Part shown: piece by piece, positions 8,766 through 17,045 of the stretch
How positions within the stretch are numbered: the first letter of the stretch is position 1
Layout of the letters: every line of letters begins with the position of its first letter
Source of the DNA: Lachnospiraceae bacterium
GTDB taxonomy: Bacteria; Bacillota; Clostridia; Lachnospirales; Lachnospiraceae
Reading direction: 5' to 3'
Assembly (NCBI GenBank): GCA_017458765.1
Contig: JAFSZZ010000071.1
Span: forward strand, 1-41,311
Length of the DNA stretch: 41,311 nt
Position numbers and translations under genes: made by a program
Notes under the pieces: generated by a model
The model's database searches: none
Told to the model about the DNA's origin: nothing
Seen by the model: the letters and a program-made list of their open reading frames with translations, nothing else

Positions 8766-9947
8766 CTACTTTCTGAGTCCTATATACTGATACTGCTCTA
8801 TCTCCGTTCCGTTCTTTACATGATCTTCCATCTCATCAAATATCTCATATACATGATCGACGGTAAAATCACGCCCTGCAAGTCCGTACATGTAGCTTAC
8901 GGCTTCGATATCAACCTTATACTTAAACAGCGCCGCACATACCTCCATGCTTAAAGGTCCGCCGTTACCGTTGTAGTTCTCGCAGCGGTCCATGATCGCA
9001 ACGCACTTACAGTTCCTTAAGGCTTCCGCGATCTCTTCTGCAGGGAACGGTCTGAACACCCTAAGCTTAAGTATACCGACCTTCATTCCTTTTTCCCTGA
9101 GATCATCACAGGCCTGCTTCGCAGTTCCCGCCGCAGATCCCATGATCAGCATTACATATTCGGCATCTTCCGTCCTGTACGCCTCAAACAGTCCGTATTT
9201 CCTGCCTGAGATCCTTCCGAAAGCTTCACCGACCTTTTTTATCACTTCCTTGCTGTTCTCCATCGCAACCTTCTGGTTGTACTTGGCTTCCATCGCATAG
9301 GCGGATATGGAATACGGTCCCACAGCCACAGGCCTGCCGGGATTTAACAGGAATTCCTCCGGTTCATATGTTCCCGCAAAATCCTTCACCGTATCGTCAT
9401 CCAAAAGTTCTATATTCTGGACCGCATGCGAGGTTATGAATCCATCCTGGCATACCATTACCGGAAGATGTACATCCTTATTCTCGGCTATGGGATACGC
9501 CTGAATGAAATTATCATATGCCTCCTGATTGGTCTCGGCGTATATCTGTATCCATCCCGTATCCCTGGCACCCATACTGTCCGAGTGATCGCAGTTAATG
9601 TTTATAGGGCCTGACAGCGTTCTGTTTACAAGAGCCAGAACACAGGGCATACGATTGGATGCCGCAAGAAGAAGTTCCTCCCACATAAGCGCCAGTCCAC
9701 AGGAAGATGTGGCGGTAAGGCTCCTTGCGCCTGCTGCCTCTGCTCCTATTGTCGCACTCATGGAAGAATGCTCCGACTCGACAGGGATAAACTCCGTATC
9801 CATCTGACCGTTGGCAATATATGTGGAAACCATCTGCGGTATCTCTGTTGAAGGTGTTATCGGAAACGCCGGCATAACATCAGGGTTTACCTGCCTGATA
9901 GCATAAGCTACCGCTTCATTGCCCGACATTCTGTCTTTCTTAGGCAT
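8766..9947 (-). CDS. porA: 2-oxoacid:ferredoxin oxidoreductase, alpha subunit
   Basis: 393-aa alpha subunit. It begins MSGNEAVAYAIRQVNPDVMPAFPITPSTEIPQ, the substrate and pyrimidine-side motif of the family (YPITPST in most members), and continues with VESEHSSMSATIGAEAAGARS and TATSSCGLALMWEELLLAA, both hallmarks. The C-terminal transketolase-type domain contains KVGILKLRVFRPFP. A GGAGGG site precedes the ATG, which begins one base past the porD stop. It forms the active-site interface with PorB; together with PorG and PorD it makes a complete heterotetramer. Confidence 0.94.
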   Translation of the reverse strand: MPKKDRMSGNEAVAYAIRQVNPDVMPAFPITPSTEIPQMVSTYIANGQMDTEFIPVESEHSSMSATIGAEAAGARSLTATSSCGLALMWEELLLAASNRMPCVLALVNRTLSGPININCDHSDSMGARDTGWIQIYAETNQEAYDNFIQAYPIAENKDVHLPVMVCQDGFITSHAVQNIELLDDDTVKDFAGTYEPEEFLLNPGRPVAVGPYSISAYAMEAKYNQKVAMENSKEVIKKVGEAFGRISGRKYGLFEAYRTEDAEYVMLIMGSAAGTAKQACDDLREKGMKVGILKLRVFRPFPAEEIAEALRNCKCVAIMDRCENYNGNGGPLSMEVCAALFKYKVDIEAVSYMYGLAGRDFTVDHVYEIFDEMEDHVKNGTEIEQYQYIGLRK

Positions 9948-9948
9948 A

Positions 9949-10251
9949 CTACAGTCCCTCCCTCATCTCTATAGCACCGAAGGGGCATGCCTTGGCACAT
10001 ATGCCGCAGCCCTTACAGTGATCGTAATCAAAATCAGCTCTCCTGCTGTTCTTAACAGGTATGCTTCCGTCCGGGCATACCGGTGCACACAGGAGACACT
10101 GCTTGCATTTGTCTTCTATAAAAACAGGTGTGGAAGTTCTCCACTCTCCCGTATTGAATTCTTTGGAAGTACCTCCCGCAAACATCATAAGGCCTTCTGT
10201 AAGGCCATGGTACGGGGTCTGTTCGTTTATCTTCTTAACATCGGTCCTCAT
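9949..10251 (-). CDS. porD: 2-oxoacid:ferredoxin oxidoreductase, delta (ferredoxin) subunit
   Basis: 100-aa two-cluster ferredoxin subunit that carries electrons from the TPP site to free ferredoxin. Two CxxCxxCxxxC motifs are present: CKQCLLCAPVC and CKGCGICAKAC. I place the start at 10251 (MRTDVKK) since AGAGGT lies about seven bases upstream and this leaves a 25-base gap after porG. The open frame extends 21 codons further upstream into porG, but the basic extension MKLWRISFRRQ is out of keeping with PorD and is probably untranslated. Confidence 0.93.
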   Translation of the reverse strand: MRTDVKKINEQTPYHGLTEGLMMFAGGTSKEFNTGEWRTSTPVFIEDKCKQCLLCAPVCPDGSIPVKNSRRADFDYDHCKGCGICAKACPFGAIEMREGL

Positions 10252-10276
10252 TGGTATACCTCTTATACTTATATAT

Positions 10277-10864
10277 CTATGCTGTCTTCTGAAGCTGATC
10301 CTCCAGAGCTTCAAAGGTCATCGTAAGTGCCCTCATATTACCTTCTATCACTTCCGGTTTCTTTGCAAATTTGTGCTCATACGAAGAACGCATCTCACGT
10401 ATGAAAGCAGCCTTGTCCATGACCGCACTGACCGCTACCGCAGCTGCAAGCATAGGTGAATTGGGAAAATTCTTACCAAGAGTCTCAACCGATATCTTCC
10501 TTGCATCAACCGTATAGACGCGACCTTTATATCCGTTAAGCAGCGGAAGCACATCCTCCCTGCTGTCCGGTGTATTTATTATTATCGCTCCGTCTTCCTT
10601 AAGTCCTGCCGTCACATCAACCGAGCGAAGCAGAGTCTCATCCACTACCACTACAAGATCCGGTGTGTAAATGTTCGAGTGTACCCTTATCTCCTCGCTG
10701 CTTATCCTGTTATATGCCGTTATCGGTGCACCCATTCGTTCCGGACCGTATTCCGGAAAGCCCTGCACATAGGCTCCTGTTTTAAAGGCTACGTCCGCAA
10801 GCAGTAAAGCCGCTGTCTTGGCTCCCTGACCGCCCCTGCCGTGCCATCTTATCTCAAGACTCAT
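10277..10864 (-). CDS. porG: 2-oxoacid:ferredoxin oxidoreductase, gamma subunit
   Basis: 195-aa gamma subunit. The N-terminal RWHGRGGQGAKTAALLLADVA is the family signature (GRGGQG), followed by FPEYGPERMGAPITAYNRIS, which also marks the CoA-related gamma domain. First gene of the G-D-A-B cluster, the usual order of four-subunit enzymes. GGAGAG lies upstream of the ATG, and a good sigma-70-type promoter (10920-10948) precedes it. All four subunits are present and intact. Confidence 0.95.
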   Translation of the reverse strand: MSLEIRWHGRGGQGAKTAALLLADVAFKTGAYVQGFPEYGPERMGAPITAYNRISSEEIRVHSNIYTPDLVVVVDETLLRSVDVTAGLKEDGAIIINTPDSREDVLPLLNGYKGRVYTVDARKISVETLGKNFPNSPMLAAAVAVSAVMDKAAFIREMRSSYEHKFAKKPEVIEGNMRALTMTFEALEDQLQKTA

Positions 10865-10919
10865 TTTTCTCTCCTAACCATGCCATAAAATGCAATATTT
10901 AAAATATCCGCATTGAACT

Positions 10920-10948
10920 ATTATATATTTACCTTGAACTTATGTAAA
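10920..10948 (-). promoter_or_regulatory. Promoter of the por-purC-sugar transport run
   Basis: On the minus strand TTTACA (10943-10948) and TATAAT (10920-10925) are separated by exactly 17 bases. It lies 55 bases before the porG start and is the only strong promoter I see before the end of the run near 0.3 kb. Confidence 0.8.
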
Positions 10949-10970
10949 GAACAAAATCTGCTTCATTTAT

Positions 10971-10999
10971 TTGCTATGCGTGGATTTTTATAGTATAAT
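10971..10999 (+). promoter_or_regulatory. Promoter of the VOC-family gene
   Basis: TTGCTA (10971-10976) and TATAAT (10994-10999), 17-base spacer, plus strand. It is back to back with the porG promoter; the two -35 hexamers are 22 bases apart, so a regulator bound between them could affect both. Confidence 0.8.
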
Positions 11000-11052
11000 G
11001 AATCGAAAAGAGATTATATGATTTCATATAAAATATAAGGAGGGTTTCAACT

Positions 11053-11421
11053 ATGATCATTTCACAGATGTATAATGGCATTGCTACCGGTAATGTTGAA
11101 GAAGGGGCCAAGATCTTTACCGATAAGTTCGGCTACAAAATCAAACACAGGCTGACAGTTCCCGGTTGCAAGATCTATATCATGGAGAACGAATATAACG
11201 AATTCGATCTCATTGAAGGCGAGGCTTTTATACCCGGCAAGGCTGTTTTCAGAGTTTCCGTAAGAGATTTCGATGACTCCGTTCAGGATGCGCTTAACAA
11301 CGGACTTAAGCAGGTAGGCGATGTAGTGGATGATGAGAAGATAAAGTATGCTATCTTCACAAATAATGACGGTACGATGTTTATAGTATCACATCACAAG
11401 AAAGTAAATATCTACGTATAG
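11053..11421 (+). CDS. VOC-superfamily (glyoxalase/bleomycin-resistance fold) small protein
   Basis: 122 aa. The pattern FTDKFGYKIKHRLTVPGCKIYIMENEYNEFDLIEG followed by a second half ending DGTMFIVSHH fits the paired beta-alpha-beta-beta-beta units of the vicinal-oxygen-chelate fold. Such proteins include glyoxalase I, epimerases and dioxygenases, but I cannot assign a substrate or a full metal-ligand set. AAGGAGGG (11037-11044) sits eight bases before the ATG. It is the only plus-strand gene in the window, monocistronic, with its own promoter and terminator. Confidence 0.7.
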   Translation: MIISQMYNGIATGNVEEGAKIFTDKFGYKIKHRLTVPGCKIYIMENEYNEFDLIEGEAFIPGKAVFRVSVRDFDDSVQDALNNGLKQVGDVVDDEKIKYAIFTNNDGTMFIVSHHKKVNIYV

Positions 11422-11438
11422 AATTTCATTCCCATATC

Positions 11439-11486
11439 GAAAACACCCCGCTGCATGCCATATCATACCGACGGCGGGGTGTTTTC
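11439..11486. terminator. Bidirectional terminator between convergent genes
   Basis: Perfect 13-bp inverted repeat, GAAAACACCCCGC (11439-11451) and GCGGGGTGTTTTC (11474-11486), with a 22-base loop. Runs of T or A within the arms serve both directions. The right arm reaches into the stop codon of the minus-strand sugar-binding gene, so both convergent genes end in it. Confidence 0.85.
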
Positions 11487-12555
11487 ATTTTATATCTTTC
11501 TGCATATATTTTTGCACATTATCGTAAGTTATGATACTGTACGGCCTGAAAACATACTTATCAAAAGTAAGCTCCACCGATTCCGGGAACGGTTCTCCTT
11601 TTGCAAGAGCATATGCCATTTCCATTATCATCTGTGCCTGACCGTTGGAATCATTATATACACTGCCGTCCAGTTTCATAGTCCTTATAGCCTCCAGGGC
11701 ATCTGCCGTTCCGTTTATGCCCACAACAAAAGGATCCAGAGGATAATCTTTTTCAGCTATGGCATCAAGTGCTCCCAGTGCCATATCATCATTGTTTGCA
11801 ATGACCATTTCAATCTGGAAGGGATATCTGTCTATCAGTTCACGCATCTTCGTCCTGCCCTGATCCCTCTCCCAGTTGGCATATTCATCACCTAACTTTT
11901 CCAGCGAGAATCCGGCCTTTATCAGTTCATTTGTACAGACGCTCGTACGCACCAGGGTGTCCTGATGTCCTGCCTCCCCCTCTATCATGACATACTGTAT
12001 GGTGCCGTTTCCGTTGGCATCGATCTCTGCGAACTTATCCTTATCGCTTAACGCGTCGATTATTATCCTTGCCTGGAGTTCTCCCGACTGGCGTGCCGGA
12101 GCACCTACATAGTATATCTTATCCCATCTTGACAGATCCTTCTCGACCGGCTCACGGTTAAAGAAGATGATCGGCGTATCACTTGACATCGCCATGTCTA
12201 TTATCACCGTAGCATCCGTTCTGTCCACAAGATTAACACAGAGCACATCATAATCTGCCGTTATGAACTTCTTTGCCTGTTCGTTCTGGGCAAGCTGGCT
12301 CTTTCCGGCACCCACAACATCAATGGTTATCCTAACACCTGTCTCCTTCTCCTTTTGCCTGCACCACTTGGTCATATATCTGGTCATGCCTTCCACCAAA
12401 GTGTCATACTCATCATAGGTGAGCACGGCTATCTTAATACCCTTCTGCGCCGCCGGCTTCCTGTAGCAGCCTGTCAGCATACAGGCAGTTAATGTAAGGA
12501 TGAGTACATATTTAATTGGCAAACGGGAACAAAAGCGTCTGATTGTCCTCATCAT
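11485..12555 (-). CDS. Sugar-binding lipoprotein, MglB-like (periplasmic-binding type 1)
   Basis: 356 aa. Signal peptide with lipobox MLTGC, acylated Cys30. The mature part is a type-1 periplasmic-binding fold close to galactose/methylgalactoside-binding MglB: IAVLTYDEYDTLVEGMT, PIIFFNREPV, YVGAPARQSGELQ, NNDDMALGALDAI, VVGINGTADALEAI. It therefore probably binds galactose, glucose or a similar monosaccharide. AGGAGA lies upstream of the ATG, which overlaps the preceding gene by 44 bases. No permease or ATPase gene adjoins it; its neighbours are a two-component system, so it may work as a sensor partner or feed the chvE-mmsA-mmsB importer. Confidence 0.9.
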   Translation of the reverse strand: MMRTIRRFCSRLPIKYVLILTLTACMLTGCYRKPAAQKGIKIAVLTYDEYDTLVEGMTRYMTKWCRQKEKETGVRITIDVVGAGKSQLAQNEQAKKFITADYDVLCVNLVDRTDATVIIDMAMSSDTPIIFFNREPVEKDLSRWDKIYYVGAPARQSGELQARIIIDALSDKDKFAEIDANGNGTIQYVMIEGEAGHQDTLVRTSVCTNELIKAGFSLEKLGDEYANWERDQGRTKMRELIDRYPFQIEMVIANNDDMALGALDAIAEKDYPLDPFVVGINGTADALEAIRTMKLDGSVYNDSNGQAQMIMEMAYALAKGEPFPESVELTFDKYVFRPYSIITYDNVQKYMQKDIK

Positions 12556-13495
12556 ACATATTCTCCTTCCTTACAAGCCTGTATTCGATCCCCTTATCCC
12601 TGTACTTCTTCCATGCTTCCGATCTGTCAAGTGCATACATTGCCGCAAGATATCCCATTGCATATTCATCGGGATATCCCAATACCTTTATCTCCTTACT
12701 GTACAGGTTGTAAACCGCCTTGTCCGAGGTTGATATACAGTAGATCCGGCTGCTTGCATTAAGATTGTTAAGCGCATCCAACAGTGCATCCGTAGTCGGA
12801 TTATCGAAGGTCACTATAACATCTGTTGCTTCGGATACAAGAGCCCTCTGGATGAACATCCTTGTACCCGCATTCTTCTCATGATCATTTCTGCTCCAGT
12901 TTATTATCTTGCCCACGCTGCCGTCTATAGCATCCCTCAGTCCCTGCTCTCTTAACGACACACTGTCCCTCTGCAGGTTTTCGGATATGACCGCTACGGT
13001 AACTATATCACTTTCGTTTTCAACAATAGACTGTCCCAGTTCATATCCCATCCTGTAATCGTCCGGAGCGGCACAGTATAAATTTTCAAACGGCACCGAA
13101 ATATCCCCCGCATTCTCAACGAAAGAAACGGGTATCTTCAGTTTCTTTCCTCTCAGGTGTTCCTTTATAGCCACACTGTCACAAGCCGCTATTATAAGGG
13201 CATCCGCGCCGTCCTCGATCTCCCTGTCTATTATGTCCTTCTGCTCCTGAATATCATTTTCGGTCATCATGGTTATGAGCGACAGATCGGCATTCTTCTC
13301 AGAGCACACAAGACCCGCACCCTGACGCATATTCTCCCATCTGACGGAATCATCACCGTAAACTATCATCGATACATGCTTTCTTTCCTTGTCTTCATGC
13401 GGAGCAAAATCGCTCTGTAATACTACAAAAACAAGAAGGAACAGCAACAGTATCATAGCGATAAGAAGACTTTTGTTATCTTTCAGCCGTTTCAT
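12512..13495 (-). CDS. Membrane-anchored sugar-binding-protein homologue
   Basis: 327 aa. A single N-terminal transmembrane helix (LLIAMILLLFLLVFVVLQ, about residues 10-27) has no lipobox cysteine, so the protein is tethered rather than lipidated. The rest is a type-1 periplasmic-binding domain (Peripla_BP_4-like): SMIVYGDDSVRWENMRQGA, DGADALIIAACDS, DDYRMGYELGQSI, VIVTFDNPTTDALLDAL, YAMGYLAAMYALD. The start overlaps the YesM-type kinase stop by ATGA, so production is coupled. This fits an extracellular co-receptor for the kinase, comparable in concept to XylFII with LytS in clostridia; that role is inference. Confidence 0.85.
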   Translation of the reverse strand: MKRLKDNKSLLIAMILLLFLLVFVVLQSDFAPHEDKERKHVSMIVYGDDSVRWENMRQGAGLVCSEKNADLSLITMMTENDIQEQKDIIDREIEDGADALIIAACDSVAIKEHLRGKKLKIPVSFVENAGDISVPFENLYCAAPDDYRMGYELGQSIVENESDIVTVAVISENLQRDSVSLREQGLRDAIDGSVGKIINWSRNDHEKNAGTRMFIQRALVSEATDVIVTFDNPTTDALLDALNNLNASSRIYCISTSDKAVYNLYSKEIKVLGYPDEYAMGYLAAMYALDRSEAWKKYRDKGIEYRLVRKENMYDEDNQTLLFPFAN

Positions 13496-15333
13496 TTGTC
13501 ACCTTCCTCCTTTCCGTAGTCTGCCAGGAGTATCTTCGGAAGGTGAATCGTCACCGTGGTACCCTCATCCAGTTCACTGTCTATAATAAGACCGTAATCA
13601 CCCTTAAAATATATCTGTATCCTCTGATTAACGTTCCACAGGCCTATACCGGATCCCTTGCCTCTGCTCCTTGCCTTATCCGTAAGGAGGGTCGCAAGCG
13701 TTTCCTCGGGAATCCCCATGCCGTTATCGGAAACCGATATATAGATATCCCCGTCCTTCTCATAGCCCTTGACCTTTATCTCTCCTTCTCCGTCCATATG
13801 CTCGACACCGTAATAGATCGCATTTTCAAGAAGAGGCTGGACGATGAGCTTGATTGTCGCACAGTCCTCAATATCAGGATCTATATCGATCTGTGCGGTG
13901 AACTTATTCTTATATCTGACTTTCTGTATGTTGAGATAATTCCTCGCATGTACGATCTCATCATGTATGGATATGATGTTGTTTCCCTTACTTAACGATA
14001 TGCGGAACAGCTGTGCCAGAGCCGTCACCATGGATATGGCTTCCTTATACCGTTCTCCCTCAATCATCCATACGACCGAATCCAGCGTATTATAAAGGAA
14101 ATGCGGATTTATCTGGCTCTGCAGGGCATCAAGTTCGCTCTTTCTCTTGGCCTTCTGCTCCTTGACCATGTCATCGGTAAGCTTCTTCATACGGCGTACC
14201 ATTGACTTTATCGTTCTTCCCAGATGTCTTATCTCATGAGAACCGCCTATGAAGATATCATCCTCGTTCATGGCATCTTCATTTACGACGCCTTCCTCAA
14301 GATATGCTATCGACTCCTCAAGCTTTCTTATCGGATCAGTGACAACATATGAAATGATATAGTTTCCGAACACTATGAGAATAAGGATGATAATGGCGAC
14401 CATGAGCAGGTAATTACGCATCTGCCCCATGTCAACCGCGAGTTCACTTGTAGGCGTAACGCTTATTATCTTCCAGCCGGTATAACCCACTGTCTTGACG
14501 ACCACATCGCGCTCCTGCCCGTCGAATATTTCGGAAAACGCCCCGTCTGCGTGCTCGGCATGAACACGGTTATTCTCCCTAAGGAGCCCCGCAAATATTG
14601 CCTTACGCATCGGATGATATATTATCTCACCCTCCGAATCGCACAGATATACAAATCCCACGCCTCCGTCATTAACCCTCTCAAACATCTGCTCGATACC
14701 GCTGTAATTCATATCAACAAGAAGTACGCCGTTGCGAACATTTCCGAAATTTGTCAGCTCGACGCATCTTGAGAGTGATACCACCCAGAAATATCTGTAA
14801 TTACTGTTTTCAAAAATATTCTGTACATGGGGTGTCGAGAAGTGGATGTTCTCTATCTCATCAAATGCGCTCTGGAACCATTTTTCCTTCTTAAGATCAA
14901 CTCCCGGCTTCCTCGCGGATACCGGTGAGGCTGCTATTATCGCACCATCCTGTGTGGCGCAGACTATACTTGTAAGGTTATCCTTATTTGCCTCATACAG
15001 GAGGTTCATTTCCTTGTTGATGTTCTCATTGGTGAGGTCCGTATTCTTGATGACACTGTAACACATGGTATCTGAAATACCCATCATGTTCCTTATATAT
15101 GAATTAAGGTTCAGGCTGACCTGATCCACTATCTGTTCATTCTTGTTGATGGTATTTGAACGTATCGTGTTGATCGAATGGGTATAGAAAGCAATAGCCA
15201 TGGCGGCAATGCTTGTGATCGAGATCGCCGTAAATGACAGTGATATCATCCACTGAAGACTTCTGGTCTTATATGCTTCTTTGATCCGGTTTACCGGTCG
15301 TGCAAGGAATTCCCTCAAATCCGTGCTCCACAA
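13492..15333 (-). CDS. YesM-type sensor histidine kinase
   Basis: 613 aa. Transmembrane helices at about 27-50 and 308-330 bracket an extracellular dCache-like sensor. A HAMP segment follows (VVTDPIRKLEESI), then the His_kinase domain with QINPHFLYNTLDSVVWM (phospho-acceptor H411) and a GHKL ATPase: N-box LLENAIYYGVEH (N504), G1 DNGMG (536-540) and the GSGIGLWNVNQR lid. This is the standard layout of kinases controlling carbohydrate genes in Firmicutes. The partner response regulator lies five bases upstream, and two sugar-binding-protein genes follow with overlaps. The likely signal is a sugar, sensed directly or through those proteins. Confidence 0.95.
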   Translation of the reverse strand: MWSTDLREFLARPVNRIKEAYKTRSLQWMISLSFTAISITSIAAMAIAFYTHSINTIRSNTINKNEQIVDQVSLNLNSYIRNMMGISDTMCYSVIKNTDLTNENINKEMNLLYEANKDNLTSIVCATQDGAIIAASPVSARKPGVDLKKEKWFQSAFDEIENIHFSTPHVQNIFENSNYRYFWVVSLSRCVELTNFGNVRNGVLLVDMNYSGIEQMFERVNDGGVGFVYLCDSEGEIIYHPMRKAIFAGLLRENNRVHAEHADGAFSEIFDGQERDVVVKTVGYTGWKIISVTPTSELAVDMGQMRNYLLMVAIIILILIVFGNYIISYVVTDPIRKLEESIAYLEEGVVNEDAMNEDDIFIGGSHEIRHLGRTIKSMVRRMKKLTDDMVKEQKAKRKSELDALQSQINPHFLYNTLDSVVWMIEGERYKEAISMVTALAQLFRISLSKGNNIISIHDEIVHARNYLNIQKVRYKNKFTAQIDIDPDIEDCATIKLIVQPLLENAIYYGVEHMDGEGEIKVKGYEKDGDIYISVSDNGMGIPEETLATLLTDKARSRGKGSGIGLWNVNQRIQIYFKGDYGLIIDSELDEGTTVTIHLPKILLADYGKEEGDK

Positions 15334-15338
15334 AATAT

Positions 15339-16931
15339 TTACTGCCTGTATTTTGAAGGCGATATGCCAAAATGTCTCTTAAATACATAACTGAAATAGT
15401 TGGGTTCTTCGTACCCCACCATCCCCGCTATTATGTAGCTCTTCTCGTCGGTCGTATCAAGAAGCCTCTGAGCTTCATTCATCCTGACATTCGTAAGATA
15501 TGTAACAAAGCTCATGCCTGTCTCCTTCTTAAATACAGCCGAAAAATAAGATGCCCCGACACCCAGATGCATGCACAGATCATCTACCGACAGCTTGCTG
15601 TCTCCGTAATGATCCTGGATATACTGCCTGGCATCCTCCGCGAGCTTCTTGGTCGTATCCATCCTGCCGCTGCTTATCTTCTCACGAAGTATCCCTGTTA
15701 TCTTGATCAGCCTGTCGGCAAACTCATCCATAGACGAAAAGCCTTCAAGCTCTTCATAGGTGTTGATGTTCGCAAGTTCGGTCCCGCCTATATTTATGCC
15801 GTGTCCCCTGGAGAGCCTCAGCAGTTCGACCATGAATTCCGCATAGAAGATCTGAAGCTGGCTTAAGCTCACCTCGGATCTTTTCAGCTTTTCTATGAAA
15901 TCACGTATCTCTTTTTCAAGACTGGCTTCCGTCCCTGTTTTGACCTGTCTCATTATATGTCTTATCTGCTTCTCGCTCACATAATCCTCAACCGAAGAAG
16001 ACGGATCGACATCACTTATGCAGATAGCCTGGTTCTCACCCACGAAGATCCTGTGGTGGAAGGCATCCTTAGCTTCAAGGAACGAGGTATGTATACTCTC
16101 GGCATTTCCGTATATCCTGCCGATACCGGCCGATACATTCGCATCCAGGGATTTATGAGCGATCTTACAGATCTTATCCATTTCCTCTATGAAAATATTG
16201 TACTGCTGTGTACTCTTAAGTCTTGCAAGCACACACACGGTATCAAGATAAACAAATGCTTCGACCGCCAATACACCCTTAAACCTTTCGGCAACTATCT
16301 GCTTAAGAGATACTGCCATAAGGTTTTTATTTAACTTCTCCCTGTCATCTCCCAAAGGCGTTATCCTGAACGCGCCGCAGCAATAGAAGGCCGATTCTAT
16401 ACGGAAACCGTAATCGTTCTGATATCTCTCAAGATCGAATTGCAGTTCCCTTCCTTCAAGAAGACCTATTATGAGCTGCTCTTTCATCATCGGCCGGCTC
16501 TCTTCATAGTATTTTGAGAGCAGTTCAACGTTCCTGCGCTGCTTTAATTTTTCGTCAAGTCTGCCCTTTATGCGCAGAAATATCTCTTTAAGTTCTTCAG
16601 CGTCAACCGGCTTTAATATATATTCCTCCGCTTCTAAGCGGATCGCTTCCTTGGCGTATTCGAAGTCATCATAACCCGAGAAGATAACGCTCCTCAGATC
16701 AGGGATCATCTCCTTTAACTTTCTTATCATCGTAAGTCCGTCCATGAACGGCATCTGAATGTCTGTCATTACGACATCCGGCTCGCAGTTCTCGGCAAGT
16801 TCCAGAGCATCCTCTCCGTTTTCCGCGGTACCTACGACCGTAAAACCAATTTCTTCCCAGTTTATCCTTCTGCGTATAGCTTCCCTTACTTCTTCCTCGT
16901 CATCGACGAGGATAACCTTATATAAGTCCAT
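15339..16931 (-). CDS. YesN-type response regulator with AraC DNA-binding domain
   Basis: 530 aa. An N-terminal receiver domain has acidic D10/D11, phospho-acceptor D57 (VVMTDIQMPFMDG), S85 and K107. A long middle region without clear motifs follows, and the C-terminal AraC/XylS double helix-turn-helix (about 430-530) ends VGYEEPNYFSYVFKRHFGISPSKYR, the AraC family signature. AAAGGGA precedes the ATG. It is the cognate regulator of the downstream YesM-type kinase. The divergence-free position just after the mmsB terminator suggests that it controls the chvE-mmsA-mmsB importer. I see no convincing promoter in the 114 bases before it. Confidence 0.95.
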   Translation of the reverse strand: MDLYKVILVDDEEEVREAIRRRINWEEIGFTVVGTAENGEDALELAENCEPDVVMTDIQMPFMDGLTMIRKLKEMIPDLRSVIFSGYDDFEYAKEAIRLEAEEYILKPVDAEELKEIFLRIKGRLDEKLKQRRNVELLSKYYEESRPMMKEQLIIGLLEGRELQFDLERYQNDYGFRIESAFYCCGAFRITPLGDDREKLNKNLMAVSLKQIVAERFKGVLAVEAFVYLDTVCVLARLKSTQQYNIFIEEMDKICKIAHKSLDANVSAGIGRIYGNAESIHTSFLEAKDAFHHRIFVGENQAICISDVDPSSSVEDYVSEKQIRHIMRQVKTGTEASLEKEIRDFIEKLKRSEVSLSQLQIFYAEFMVELLRLSRGHGINIGGTELANINTYEELEGFSSMDEFADRLIKITGILREKISSGRMDTTKKLAEDARQYIQDHYGDSKLSVDDLCMHLGVGASYFSAVFKKETGMSFVTYLTNVRMNEAQRLLDTTDEKSYIIAGMVGYEEPNYFSYVFKRHFGISPSKYRQ

Positions 16932-16982
16932 TTATGTCCCTTTCGTTTTTCCCTGTTCTGAATAGTTTAACATCCATACGCC

Positions 16983-17016
16983 CGGAAAACAAGAAGGCTG
17001 CATTAAAGCAGCCTTC
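16983..17016 (-). terminator. Terminator of the monosaccharide importer operon
   Basis: Nine-bp perfect stem (GAAGGCTGC, 16993-17001, with 17008-17016), loop of six, followed on the minus strand by TTGTTTTCC. It lies 30 bases past the mmsB stop and separates the importer from the two-component genes. Confidence 0.85.
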
Positions 17017-17045
17017 CTTAAATACATGGTTATGATCAAACAGTA

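Noticed and set aside
10252..10314. Upstream ATG of porD extending the protein by 21 residues
   Set aside because: Extension overlaps porG, is strongly basic and unlike PorD N-termini; the ATG at 10251 has a proper ribosome binding site.
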